Positions 10,794 through 22,439 of a stretch of DNA of 64,000 bases are shown here, piece by piece. The translations under genes and the position numbers were made by a program. The notes beneath the pieces were generated by a model. It had not been told where the DNA came from, did no database searches, and saw only the letters and a list, made by a program, of their open reading frames with translations. The DNA comes from Arcuatula senhousia (lineage: Eukaryota > Mollusca > Bivalvia > Mytilida > Mytilidae), in assembly GCA_963971305.1 (NCBI GenBank), contig OZ020307.1:57843702-57907701 (forward strand), written 5' to 3'. The number at the start of each line of letters is the position of its first letter. Positions within the stretch are counted from its first letter, which is position 1.

Positions 10794-12488
10794 TTAGCTC
10801 ACCTGACCCGAAGGGTCATGTGAGCTATTGCCATCACTTTGCATCCGTCGTCCGTCCGTCGTCCGTCGTCCGTCGTCTGTCGTCCGTCGTCCGTCGTCCG
10901 TTAGCTTTTTTCAAACATCTTCTTCTCTGAAACTGCTTAGCCAAATGCAGCCAAACTTGATATGGTTGTTCCTTAGGGTATTGTGCAAAAAGTTTGCGTT
11001 GGGATTTTTGATACGTCAAAAAACATGGCTGCTGTTACTAAAAATAGAACAGGGGGGTCAAATACAGTTTTTTGCAAATAACTCAAAAACGGTCACAGAT
11101 ATCGAAATTGTGGCATAGGGTAAAAGTGATCAGCACCTCAAGATCTACCTGCCCAGAAATTTTCAAAAAGATCCAACAACCCATGTAGGAGTTATTGCCC
11201 TTTTTCTGGATTTTTTCAAAATTTTGCACTTATTTAGCCCTATATCTTGAAAACTATACAAGATATTTTAAAAATTCAAATTGCATATGATTAAGCACGT
11301 CAAGATCTACGTTTCATGTATTTAGGTTAAAGCTGTAGAACCATTTCTTTTAGGAGTTATGGCCCTTAAAGCGTCAAAATTTACCATTTTTTATTACTTT
11401 TCCCCTGAATTTCAAAGATGAACTTGTCTGACACCATACATCCAACTTCAACCAAACTCGGCACAGTTGCTTAATCGCATAATTGCTACAATTCTGTTGT
11501 TCAGATTCTTGATTCGTCAAAAAAAATGGCCGCCATGGCTAAAAATAGAACATAGGGATAAATTGCAGTTTTTTGCTAATTACTCAAAAATAGTTACAGA
11601 TATCAAAATTCTGATGGGAGACAAAAGTGATCAACATCTCAAGATCTACCTGCTCTGAAATTTTCAAGAAGATCCAACGATCGACATAGGAGTTATTGCC
11701 CTTTTTCTTGATTTTTTGAAAATTTTGCACTTATTTAGCCCTATATCTTGAAAACTATACAAGATATTTTAAAAAATCAAATTGCATATGATTAAGCACA
11801 TCAAGATCTACATTTCATGTAATTAGGTCAAAGCTGTAGAGTTAGGAGTTATGGCCCTTAAAGCGTAAAAAATTACCATTTTCCATTGTTTAATAGCTTT
11901 TATGCTACAACTCTATTGTCAGATTTTTTATTCGTAAAAAAACATGGCCACCATGGCTAAAAATAGAACATAGGGGTAAATTGCATTTTTTTGCTAATAA
12001 CTCAAAAATGGTTTCAGATATCAAAATTGTGCAAGTATCAAAAGCGATCAGCATGTTAAGATTTACCTGTCCTGAAATTTCAAAAAAGATCTGACTGCTG
12101 ATGTGGGAGTTATTGTTCTTTTTCCTAATTTTCGCCAAATTTGCGCTTATTAAGCCCAATATCTTAAAAACTAACCAAGATATTTCAGAAATTTAAATCG
12201 CATATGGTTAAGCACAATAATATCTACAAATATATGTATCTGTAGAAGAAAATGAGATGTGGAATAAGTGTACCCGACACAACCTACATTATAAACGTAT
12301 ATTTTAAATATCCACAATGGAAAACAGCCAGCAGCCTTCAATGTGACCAGCGGTCGCTGCTCGCTGTTTTTCAATTGGCCCCTGGATTGAAAATAAAATA
12401 CATATGATTCAAGCCCAATCCCAAAGTGCATTGAAAGTGTATCTGTGAAGTTCAGGTGAGCGATTCAGGCTCTTGGGAGCCTCTTGTT
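10794..12488 (+). mobile_element. F1-type element (long ~480-bp monomers) nested in F2
   Basis: Left hairpin AGCTCACCTGACCC-GAA-GGGTCATGTGAGCT at 10796-10826, then CCGTCGTCCGTCGTC. About three long monomers follow, each with ATGGCTAAAAATAGAACA and CTATATCTTGAAAACTATAC. Right end TCAGGTGAGCGATTCAGG with hairpin AGGCTC-TTGG-GAGCCT and CTTGTT. The monomer differs from that of the copy at 7621, so the same tips carry different bodies. An R repeat (12244-12437) is inserted near the right end. Confidence 0.78.
12244..12437 (+). mobile_element. R repeat insertion with 9-bp target duplication
   Basis: Flanked by TGTATCTGT at 12235-12243 and 12438-12446. The related element at 37059-38544 holds the unoccupied site once, at 38494-38502. 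The insert begins AGAAGAAAATGAGATGTGG and ends CCCAAAGTGCATTGAAAG. Reverse copies lie at 41735-41930 and 52425-52590. No tail or coding is evident; the class (SINE-like or other) is open. Confidence 0.7.
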
Positions 12489-13710
12489 TATTGTATTCCT
12501 CAATAAATTCTGTCAACAAAATGAAACAACACTTTTGATGTATCTTGTACCGTTACATTGCTATAAGGGGTCAAAAAGGGGCCACACCCAAAAAATCGAC
12601 TTTTTTATTTGTGGTCTGATTTTGAAAATCTTTTTTTCATTGGAATCCTTGTAAAAATCCCTGCCTGCGTTTTTCAATCAGATTTGCAATATCTCATACC
12701 GTTTTCGAGAAATTAGGGGTCAAAGGGGCCTAAAACGCCATTTTTAAAAGTTTGTCCAGGCAAATAGTTTTTAACCAATATTAAGTTGTAGTGGGCCAGC
12801 CAATTGTTATGAAGTTTAAATATGATGATTATATCCACTTAAGGAATGTTGGTTTTGTATTTGGGGTTTGTGGCCCCTACTGTTTTAGAAAAAAAGGGCC
12901 AAAGGGGCTAAAACGGGTGTATTGACAAAACTGTTGTAGAATGTTCATTATTCATTCAATTTTGAAAATTCTTTTTTTGTTGAAGTGCTTATAAAATTCT
13001 GTCTACTAAATGTGTCAATGATTTTGATATGTATTTCACCATTACATTGCTACAGGGGGCAAAAGCCAGGCCACACCCATAAAATCAACCTTTTTATTTT
13101 TGGTCCGATTTTCAAAATCTTTTTTTCATTGGAATCCTTGTGAAAATCCCTGGCTGTGTTGTTCAATCAGATTTGCAATATCTCTTACCGTTTTCGAGAA
13201 ATTAGGGGTCAAAGGGGCCAAAAACACCAATTTTAAAAGTTTGTCAAGGCAAATAGTTTTATACTTAAAATTATGTTGTAGTTAATATTACATGTATATA
13301 AATAAGGCTTTTTGTATTTGATGTTGATGTAAATATATATGTGTCAAAAATGCATTTTTAAGTCCACCACAGGATGCATGTGTCAAAAAGCTTTGTAAGT
13401 CCACCATGGGCTACATGTGACCAAAGCAGAGGACTATCCATATTAGGCCTCCAACGTACAGGGTTAAACTTGTTGCGGTCGTATCATGCTGCACTCGGCG
13501 TAGCTTTTTATTAAGCTAATTTCAGTCCTGCCAGACTTTTACTTCCTGTATGGGACCCTACATAAGAATATCTGTATCCCATGACTACATTACATCCTTA
13601 TTTTCCATGATATTTTAGTAAGTATAAGTATGCATTATGTTCAAACTAAATTCATCATTAAAATGAGCTCTACACATCAAAATTAGTGGTTAAGTGATTA
13701 AATTACAAGA

Positions 13711-13810
13711 ATATGTCCTATAGACATTATGCCCCATCTCACAACATCTGGGACAGACCGACAGACTCCAACACTATATGTTCTCCCACTACTGTAGATG
13801 AGGCATAAAA
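13711..13810. repeat. Short dispersed repeat with ATGTC..GACAT hairpin
   Basis: GAATATGTCCTATAGACATTATGCCCCATCTCA-type sequence recurs at 57105-57190. The hairpin ATGTC/GACAT next to a GACAGAC-rich tract recalls the other hairpin-tipped families. Confidence 0.35.
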
Positions 13811-13867
13811 ACATGTCATGCTTAGAAGTTGCCTTCATGTTTTTTTAACTTTTTTTTCTATCAATAG

Positions 13868-14087
13868 CAAGGTTTCTATAGCTGGTCATCAAATTCTGTC
13901 AACATGATAACATACACGAAATGGGCAACAGGTTATAACGAACCAACGTTTTCTGGAAATTGTGTTGTTCTAAAACGAACGTTTGGGTATAAGGACAATT
14001 CTAATGATACTGGTGAAGTCTGGTATTCCTCGGCGGACTGTGGACAGGGTTATGATTTGTACAGGCCATTTGTTTGCAAACGGAATT
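13868..14087 (+). CDS. Exon: CTLD1, C-terminal half
   Basis: A 220-bp exon, phase 0 in and phase 1 out (donor AAT T|GTAAGT). Encodes YTKWATGYNEP, then GNCVVL, VWYSSADCG and PFVCKRN: three of the four core CTLD cysteines and the final beta strands. NEP replaces the usual EPN or QPD tripeptide and WYSSADC replaces WND, so classical calcium-dependent sugar binding is doubtful. Confidence 0.85.
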
Positions 14088-14324
14088 GTAAGTTTTTGTA
14101 CTTAAGAACAACTTCACCAGTCTAAATTGAACTGGTAATAAAAAAAGGTAGTCCTGTGTAAGTTAATCAAGTTAAGTTGAATGTTCCTTCTTTAAATTTC
14201 TATATATTTTGAATTTGTATTAACAAGAAACTGTCAATTCTGGTCTTGGTTTTATAAAACATCTTAACTTTGAGATTTTCCTAAAATTGATATAGGAATT
14301 CTCAGAAAGAATTGAGGAAATCCT

Positions 14325-14915
14325 CAAAGGAGTAGGGGCAATAAGGCCTGTTTCTGGCCTTAAATTTTACCCAATTCCCAACGTTTGAATACTGTTGTCC
14401 GATGCTGATAAAATATTTATAAATGTATAAAATGAGAAACTAAATATATATTTTTTTGAATTCCAAAATGATTGTTTTGACACAAAATATGGATGATAAT
14501 AACCATAATTCAGGAAATCGCTAATTTACATCGATTTTCAGCATATTTAAGATACATTTTGGACTAGAAAAGTATCTCCACACACAAGAAACAACAAAAT
14601 ATTTTTACAGATTGTTATTACAGCTTATATTAACCTTTTCTAGAAATATGAACTTGTTTCTCATGTGCTGACGATGTTTTCTGGTCCAAAATGTACCTTG
14701 AAAATGACCCAAATTTCTCATATTTTTTTTGTCGTTTTTGCTAAAATCACTAGAATTATGACGTCATTATGACGCTTCAATATTAAATTCTAAATTTTTT
14801 TGACATGTTTTCCTTTTAGCCAGAGTTTACACAATATAGTAACCAGAAATGGACACTTTTGCATAACCTTCATATTCTTAGGCTTAATAAGGGTCTTATC
14901 GCCCCTACTCCTTTG
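14325..14915. mobile_element. 591-bp MITE with 21-bp inverted ends
   Basis: Left CAAAGGAGTAGGGGCAATAA(G) and right CTTATCGCCCCTACTCCTTT(G) are inverted complements with one mismatch over 21 bp. No coding inside and no certain target duplication. Confidence 0.65.
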
Positions 14916-15050
14916 ATTTTACTTTACGTTGTGTATCAAATTTCGTGGATCAAGGCCATTCACAAAAACTACGAAAATTGATATCCCATGAATAATGATG
15001 AAACCACAATATTACAATAAGGTCTCAATGTATTTATCTATTATAACATT

Positions 15051-17970
15051 AACCAGTTGCATATACATGGAGTTATAAGTCGACTCAGTGCTCTGGAAGG
15101 GATAGAGGTTCCTCTGTTTTCAACACACTTTAAACATTATTCATTATACACTAGAATCAATGACATGAATGAATTTACTGTGTAAAAAGCATGCATTTGA
15201 ACCAAGGGTCTGGAAATTTTTTGAGCTAATTTCGGTCATTTTTGTCCGACTGTGTAACTGTTACAATTATCCCTCTCCCCTTTTTTCCTTGGCCTCCCTG
15301 GAAATCCACCTTTTAAATCCATAAAAGCAGTGTTTGTTTGTGCATTACATTCCAGACGTTGAACTTAATATCAAGATCACTTTTTTATTTCAGGTCAAAG
15401 CTCTTTATAATTAAAAATTTCTTTGTTTTCATTATAAACAAAACACGTTTCATGTAAAAATTGAAAGTGAAAGTAGAATCACCGGATGTAGATAATTTGG
15501 GACCACTTTATTGTTCTGTTTACAAAATAAACATATGTATGAGAAAAGTTACTTTAATTATGAAATGAGTAACAATTATTGATTGTATTAATATCAAACA
15601 ATCTATACCTGTAGTGAATGAATGTTTGCAAAATAAATATTTTCTCCGCAGCACATGCGTAATCAAACACCATTAAATGTAAACAATATATGGTGTGCAC
15701 ATGTTTTTATAAATATTGGATATAATGAGAAATTATTTCTAAATAAACAAAATGGGCATCTAAGGACAGATTGATAACATGAGTTGACTCAATTAATTAA
15801 AACCATAGGTAAATACAGTGGCCATGGTCAGACAGGTGTGACCGATTATCTAATTAGCGTAACCCTACGGCTATGTTTACCTGTTTGACACCTGCTGGAG
15901 GTGTTAATTATGAGATTAATGACCACAAGACCGGATGCTCAGGAAGATAATTAAACAATTATATGACCGATAAGTCAAAAAATGCTTATAATAAAATTTT
16001 AAAATGTCCGATTGGGAGAATTTTTATTCGGTCATTTAGGACAAAATTTCGGTCATGTCCGGCAAATATGACCGTTTCCAGACCCTTGATTTGAACACAA
16101 TACATTATTATAATCATAAAGAAACTCGATGGTTATAATAGAAGGGTCATCTTACAGACAATTGAAACTTGATATGCATATACAAAGCTAATGTAGCTCA
16201 AAAAATGAAACTTGGTATGCATATACAAAGCAAATGTTAACTGGTGTGCATATACAAAGCTAATGTAGCTCAAGAAAATGAAACTTGGTATGCATATACA
16301 AAGCTAAATGTGGCTCACAAATTGAAACTTGATGAGAATATAAAGAAAACAAAATGAATGTAGCTTGCAAGATGAAACTTGGTATGGAAAGCAAAGAACT
16401 TTAAATAGCTACAGTAGGAAACTTAGTTTTGTATGCACATACAGAATTTACTAGTATCCAACATCATTAAACACACAAGTTGCACACCGCCAATGGGAGG
16501 ACTTGAATAAATAGAAACTTATATTGTGTGCATATAAGTGTTGTTTATTCAAGAAATCTCATGAACAAACATCATCCTCACTTTATCTATAATCCCCCCT
16601 CAGGCTCACACACATTCCATCATCATTGATCATTGCATGCAGCTACATGCACAATCCTTATTAGGTCCTGGGCAGTGTGGTTCTTTGTCTTCTCAAGTTA
16701 CAAACATAAGAAGCTTTCTTCAGTCTGAGTTTAGCTGTTGACTGGAAAAGTTCTGTTTTTGAAAAATTTGTAGTAGCATTTTAAATTGCCCACCCTCCAT
16801 CCCCTTCATACGCCTTCAACTATCTACTAACACATTTATTAGGAAGTCAGTCTCAGCAACCCAGTGGTAGTTTTTATAATAAGCTATAAGGACCATTTCG
16901 AAATTTACCACTGGTGTAATTTCTCTTTTCCCCCCAAGTCATTACATTATAATTCCCTCTCCACTGTCAATATAACCCACTTTATCATAGCCATCGGCTA
17001 TAAGATGGAGCAGCGCTTCATCCCCCTTCATCATAGCCATCGGCTATTCATCGGAGCATCGCTCCATTCCCTTTATCATAGCCATCGGCTATTACATGGA
17101 GCAACGCTTCATCCCCCTTTAGGATCCCCGGGTTGATATTGAGAGAGTGTCCGTGTCCACGCCGCTTAGTCTACCTGCTAAGTACCGTCGACAGGGGCCT
17201 GGAGCAAAATTCATTTAGCTGAGTACTTGGCTTCCAAGGGCAAACTTTATTAATGAATTTAATTGATAATAAATGTTGATAAATTTATGGTTTTTGTTTC
17301 ATCAACAGCAAACTCATGATTGATACATAAAATGGAAATACCAACTTATACCTGATAAAAACAGTCTAAAAAATACCTTAGTAAATTGCATACATTTTCT
17401 AATGAGACTCAGTGCTCTGGAAGGGATAGAGGTTCCTCTGTTTTCAACACACTTTAAACATTATTCATTATACACTAGAATCAATGACATGAATGAATTT
17501 ACTGTGTAAAAAGCATGCATTTGAACACAATACATTATTATAATCATAAAGAAACTCGATGGTTATAATAGAAGGGTCATCTTACAGACAATTGAAACTT
17601 GATATGCATATACAAAGCTAATGTAGCTCAAAAAATGAAACTTGGTATGCATATACAAAGCAAATGTTAACTGGTGTGCATATACAAAGCTAATGTAGCT
17701 CAAGAAAATGAAACTTGGTATGCATATACAAAGCTAAATGTGGCTCACAAATTGAAACTTGATGAGAATATAAAGAAAACAAAATGAATGTAGCTTGCAA
17801 GATGAAACTTGGTATGGAAAGCAAAGAACTTTAAATAGCTACAGTAGGAAACTTAGTTTTGTATGCACATACAGAATTTACTAGTATCCAACATCATTAA
17901 ACACACAAGTTGCACACCGCCAATGGGAGGACTTGAATAAACCAGTTGCATATACATGGAGTTATAAGTC
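15051..17970. repeat. Composite: 535-bp direct repeats (A) flanking an 895-bp core, bounded by 31-bp repeats
   Basis: Order is B-A-core-A-B. B (31 bp, from AACCAGTTGCATATACATGG) is at 15051-15081 and 17940-17970. A is at 15082-16510 (holding a hAT insertion) and 17406-17940; without the insertion both A copies are 535 bp and appear identical by eye. The core 16511-17405 contains three ~55-bp repeats with CATAGCCATCGGCTAT and no coding. A itself holds a ~36-bp minisatellite (GAAACTTGGTATGCATATAC). This looks like an insertion with long terminal direct repeats and an unusually long target duplication, or an assembly artefact. Confidence 0.75.
15203..16088. mobile_element. Non-autonomous hAT-type element, 886 bp
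   Basis: Perfect 14-bp inverted ends CAAGGGTCTGGAAA / TTTCCAGACCCTTG. Direct 8-bp target duplication ATTTGAAC at 15195-15202 and 16089-16096. The second A repeat carries the empty site with a single ATTTGAAC, so the boundaries are exact. An 8-bp duplication with CA..TG ends is typical of hAT transposons. No transposase inside. Confidence 0.9.
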
Positions 17971-18331
17971 TCAGCAGTTTCTGAAGAAAAGGTACCAATG
18001 GGTAATCTAAATGTCAAAAGTCTAAAAAGGCAAAAGTGAAACCAGTAAACACCCATAAAAACAGCACAAAGAAACACAGACAACATAAAAACACAAAAAT
18101 ACAAAAACAACTGAATAGCAATATACAGCATGAACTTGTCATAACTTGAGATATGTCTGCAAAATTAGTTATACATATCACAATGAGTATTGTACAATTT
18201 TCTACAAAACAGGTTTTGAAATTAACATTGCATGAGATGATTTATTTCAAATGTGAAAGCTCTTTTTGTATTACAGAAAAAAAGTCATGTTAAAATATAG
18301 AAAGTAAAGATTTTTTTTTACCTATTTGCAG

Positions 18332-18478
18332 TGTTGAATGTTGGAGCTGTGAATTGTTCACGATTTGGTGCTGATCCCTGCAAGCAGAATTCCGAGTGTC
18401 TAAATGAAAAATGTGTCTGTCGTCCCAGTTTTTACCAACTTGGAGATGATGATATCGACACAACACAATGTTTACCAA
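18332..18478 (+). CDS. Exon: EGF/EB-like module 1
   Basis: A 147-bp phase-1 exon encoding 49 residues with six cysteines: NCSRF, PCKQNSECLNEKCVCRP, then TQCLP. The spacing is that of EGF-like or EB modules; the KCVCRPSFY ending is typical. It is paired with a second similar exon. Confidence 0.8.
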
Positions 18479-18848
18479 GTAAGTTTTAATATCATCTGAG
18501 TTTTGCAGAAGAAATGTACATAGAGATTATGTTTATTTGTTTTAATTCATCTCAGTTGACAAAAACTACCCCAATAGTAAGAAAGGAGCTCTTTAAAAAA
18601 TCACTATGTCTGTTGATTTGTCTGTATGTCCATCCGTTTGAACTTTCATAACAATTTTTTTATATTTTTCACCTCCTTGAGAAGTTCAAGCTAATAAAGC
18701 TCATATTAAATCTCCATGAAAATAAAACAACACTAACTCAGTATTAAAAAGGCCAGAGAATTTCTTTTCTTTTGATGCCTACATTAGTATAAAAAATGTT
18801 TATTCTGATCCTTACCTTTTCCTCTTGCTGACCATAATTGGTTCTTAA

Positions 18849-19324
18849 GGGGATACGTTACGTAAAAAACGACATTATCGATAAAATTTATCTGTGAAAC
18901 AGAAAAACGTCCATTTTCGATTAAAAACGCAACGTCAATTTTACTTGAACAGTGTTGATCTTAAAGGCTATTGTTTATCTTTGATGTAAATTCTTTAAAA
19001 AAGATGGTCCATGACCTATGACAAAATATATATCGTGGTTTAGAGAAAGATTTGGACTTTCTTGTGTTAGTTTTTGGTTGAAATGTAATGATAAAATTTT
19101 GTTTTAATCAATGGAGAATAACAAAATTTTGAAAATATTTGATCTTTACCCATTACTCCAATACAAATTTCCCGCCAAAAACGATTATTTCAAATTGAAA
19201 TAATTTGAAAAATCGACCCATGACACCCTATTTCAAATATATATTTCAACATGTCATGGTATTACCATTCATTATGCAAATTTGTTTTGAAAAGTAAGAT
19301 GGTCGACCAAAGTAACGTATCCCC
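18849..19324. mobile_element. TTAA-flanked MITE with perfect 13-bp ends
   Basis: TTAA lies at 18845-18848 and 19325-19328. Ends are GGGGATACGTTAC and GTAACGTATCCCC, perfect inverted complements. The 476-bp interior has no open frame of note. Target choice suggests a piggyBac-like non-autonomous element. Confidence 0.75.
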
Positions 19325-19778
19325 TTAATTGGTCAATAAAATTTCTTCTATATGAAAGCATTTTGCACATTATTGTGAAAGTATTAATTTTCTTGGTTTT
19401 TGTTGGTCAAGTAAAACATGAAATTCTGTAAGCGTACAAATTTTTGCTATTTTTACAGTAAAATCCATATTTATATATTTGCATAAAATCCATGAAATAT
19501 AGTTCAGACCAATATGCAATTTAATATTATAGGTACTGGTAAGATTGAAAACATTGAAAATTTATACTCTCAAAATAGACATTTGGATTTAATGCCCAAA
19601 AATTTGCAACAGGGAAAATTCATATGTTTACTTTTAAAATTAAGAAATTGTTCAAACCATGAATTCATGAATTCAACAAATTACATTTATGCCCAATCCA
19701 TGGAAATGAATGGCTAAGAATTTGAGTACTATTACAGTATTTTGTTATGTTTTAAATTTTAAATGTATATTCCTTTAG

Positions 19779-19928
19779 TCCAGCCTGTAAAGTCAGGACC
19801 GTGTTATGGTATGGTGGAGTTCTGTCTGAACAATGCCACATGTGACATCCCAACTGATACATGCCTTTGTCCACCAGGATATTTCCAGAATGGGGTTGAT
19901 CACAGTATATCCACAGTTTGCCAAGAAG
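19779..19928 (+). CDS. Exon: EGF/EB-like module 2
   Basis: A 150-bp phase-1 exon, 50 residues, six cysteines (GPCYGMVEFCLNNATCDIP, TCLCPPGYF, VCQE). Same cysteine plan as the previous exon, suggesting exon duplication. The downstream junction uses E G|GTAGTG, a weak donor, but the phase fits the next exon. Confidence 0.78.
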
Positions 19929-20452
19929 GTAGTGAATTAATGCTTTATCCAAAGATTTGTATTACAAAAAATAATTTTATGAGCAGAATTTATTTTGATG
20001 TTTGTCTTTATCAGCTATATCATGCCAAAATTTGCCTCATTACCATATAGTGTTTGGGTTTGTAGTAAACCCATCCTTCGAATTTAAAGTATATATTTTT
20101 TTAAGAAAAAAATTTATAGGTTATGTATATTGCTTCTGTTTGACACATTTCTTGTTTCATAAGCCACTTTTCACAGATTATGTTCTGGATGCACACAAAT
20201 GAAACATATAAATCTGATCTTTTTTGATAATGCATGATACAGTAAATCTAAATTAATTATCAGTTTATTTCATCTTGTTTGAAGTTTTGAATTAATTCAA
20301 TAAAAACAGAAGAAAAGATTTATAATTCTTTGATCCAAATTAAAAAAAAAATACAAATGGCTGACATCAATAGAAAAAAAAACTTTTTAGAGACCATATG
20401 AAAGACAGCGGTAGTCGCCAGTCATAGTTGTCAGACTATCTCTAAAAGTCAT

Positions 20453-21957
20453 TTTTATACGACCGCAAAAAATTTGCGGACGTATTATGGTATGATGCTG
20501 TCGTCGTCGTCGTCGTCGTCGTCGTCGTTGTCTGTTAACTTTTTAGTGTTTCCACAATAACTTTAGTTCCAGTTATCCGATTGCTATGAAACTTTACAAT
20601 GATGTTCCTTACCATAAAAGGATGCATGGGATTGATTTTGGGGGTCCCCCCATTTTTCGTTTAGAAATTAGGGGCCAAAAAAGGGCCAAAAATACTACTT
20701 TTTTGTTTGTTTCCACAATAACTTTAGTTCTAGTTATCCAATTGCTATGAAATTTGACAGTGATGTTCCTTACCATACAAGGATGAATGGGATTGATTTT
20801 GGGGGTCCCCCCTTTTTTTGTTTCGAAATTAGGGGCCCAAAAGGGGAAAAAAATTCAAATATTTTACTTGTTTCCACCATAACTTTGGTCCTAGTTGGCC
20901 TATTGCTGTGAAATTTGTCAAGAATGTTTATTACAATAAAAGAATGAACCTGATGAATTTTTGCGCCCCCCTTTTTCTCCGTTGTGTAATTAGGGGCCAA
21001 AAGGGGCCAAAATAAAAACTTTTTTATTTGTGGTCCGATTTTGAAATTTTTTTTTACATGTTTGTTCTTGTCAAATAGCGGATACAAAATTAAGAATTTA
21101 TTTTTGCGACCCCCCCCCCTTTTCCCCCCTATAACGTAATTAGGGGCCAAACGGGGCCAAAATCGAAACTTTTTTATTTGTGGTCCGATTTTGAAATTTT
21201 TTTTTGCAAGTTTATTTTTGTCAAGTAGCGAATCCAAATTTGAGAATTTATTATTGCGACCCCCACCCCTTTTTCACCTGTTACGTAATAAGGGGCCAAA
21301 AGGGGCCGAAATTGAAACTTTTTTATTTCTGGTCCGATTTTGAAATTTTTTTTTGCATGTTTGTTCTTGTCAAATAGCGGATACAAAATTAAGAATTAAT
21401 TTTTGCGACCCCCCCCTTTTTCCCCTTATTACGTAATTAGGGGCCAAATGGGGCCGAAATTGAAACTTTTTTATTTCTGGTCCGATTTTGAAAATTTTTT
21501 TGCATGTTTGTTCTTGTCAAATAGCGAATACAAAATTAGGAATTAATTTTTGCGACTCCCCCTTTTTCCCCCTATTACGTAATTAGGGGCCAAATGGGGC
21601 TTTTTTATTTGTGGTCCGATTTTGAAAATTTTTTTTGCAAATTTATTCTTGTCAGGTAGCGATTCTAAATTTAAGAATAAATTTTTGGGCTGTAATCATA
21701 ATTTAAAAAAAATTCTGGTTCGATTTTTAATTGTTTCCCCAAACATTATTCTTTTAAAGAGTAGAATACAACATTCAAAATTTATATTTTTAGCCCCTGG
21801 GTTGAAAGTCCATCAGAGAAGCATGTGTCAAAAACCTTTGTCAGTCCACCATGGGCTGCATGTGTCCAGAACAATAGACTATCCATATTAGGCCTAAAAC
21901 GTACAGGGTTCAATATGTTGCGGTCGTATCATGCTGCGCTCGGCGAAGCTTTTTATT
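20453..21957 (+). mobile_element. F2 hairpin-tipped element, uninterrupted copy
   Basis: The left tip at 20457-20485 pairs ATACG.CCGCAAA with TTTGCGG.CGTAT and is followed by CGTCGTCGTCGTC. About seven body monomers contain TTTATTTGTGGTCCGATTTT and AATTAGGGGCCAAA. Right end TTGCGGTCGTAT and GCTGCGC-TCG-GCGAAGC, then TTTTTATT. Long minus-strand open frames (20770-21386) are monomer translations, not genes. Confidence 0.75.
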
Positions 21958-22140
21958 ATCCCTTATATAGTTATATAGTTGGCAAACTATTATATTTATT
22001 CAATTGACTATTTGATTTAGTGAGATTTTTAAGTTTCTTGAGGTCTCTTGTTTATTCATAATTAACAATCCAGCTTGCAGTAACATATGTAATTTTTTTT
22101 TTATTTGTTTCCTAAGTGACATAATGTTTTTATTTAACAG

Positions 22141-22327
22141 AGGAAGTGATTTGTGCAGATGGGTGGCTCCAACACAATGGCCACTGCTTTAAATTGCGAG
22201 ATACATTCAGACCAGTGCTAAATCTGCCTACTGGGGATACAGATCCAGCCATCCACTGCGGTCTTGATAAAGCCTACTTGGCTGTTATTCCAGATGCTGA
22301 GACTAATGAAGTTGTGAGGACATTAGG
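22141..22327 (+). CDS. Exon: CTLD2, N-terminal half
   Basis: Acceptor TTATTTAACAG, donor TTA GG|GTTAGT. A 187-bp exon, phase 1 in and phase 2 out. Encodes VICADGWLQHNGHCFKL, IHCGLDKAYLAVIPD: the CxxGW...C opening and first core Cys of a CTLD. Confidence 0.82.
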
Positions 22328-22439
22328 GTTAGTAAAATTCATTGTTTAAAAGTGTTTGTGGCAATGTTAGCCATAACCTGTTTTCCTTTTTTAGCTAACC
22401 TCACAAAAGTAAAGAGGGCATAAGTGATACAATGAGTAT

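Larger units (their letters stand above)
10461..13511 (+). mobile_element. F2 hairpin-tipped element, interrupted by an F1 copy
   Basis: The left tip at 10465-10493 is ATACGACCGCAAA-TTT-TTTGCGATCGTAT (one mismatch), followed by GTCGTTGTCGTTGTC. Body monomers contain GGGGCCAAAAGGGGC-like and TGTGGTCCGATTTTG-like segments. The right end has TTGCGGTCGTAT (inverse of the left tip) and hairpin GCTGCAC-TCG-GCGTAGC, then TTTTTATT. An F1 element (10794-12488) is inserted inside: the sequence on its two sides aligns to the next F2 monomer around 12960. Confidence 0.75.

Noticed and set aside
17121..17135. GGATCCCCGGGT, like a cloning polylinker
   Set aside because: The sequence diverges right after and is embedded in animal repeat DNA; a chance match is more likely than vector.
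17776..17790. Possible hammerhead ribozyme core near TTGATGAG..GAAAAC in the 535-bp repeat
   Set aside because: The required CTGATGA box is not present and no matching stems could be drawn.
20770..21386. Long minus-strand open frames with repeated KKNFKIGPQIKKF
   Set aside because: They are translations of the F2 tandem monomers; the periodic peptide follows the DNA repeat, and no gene structure is present.
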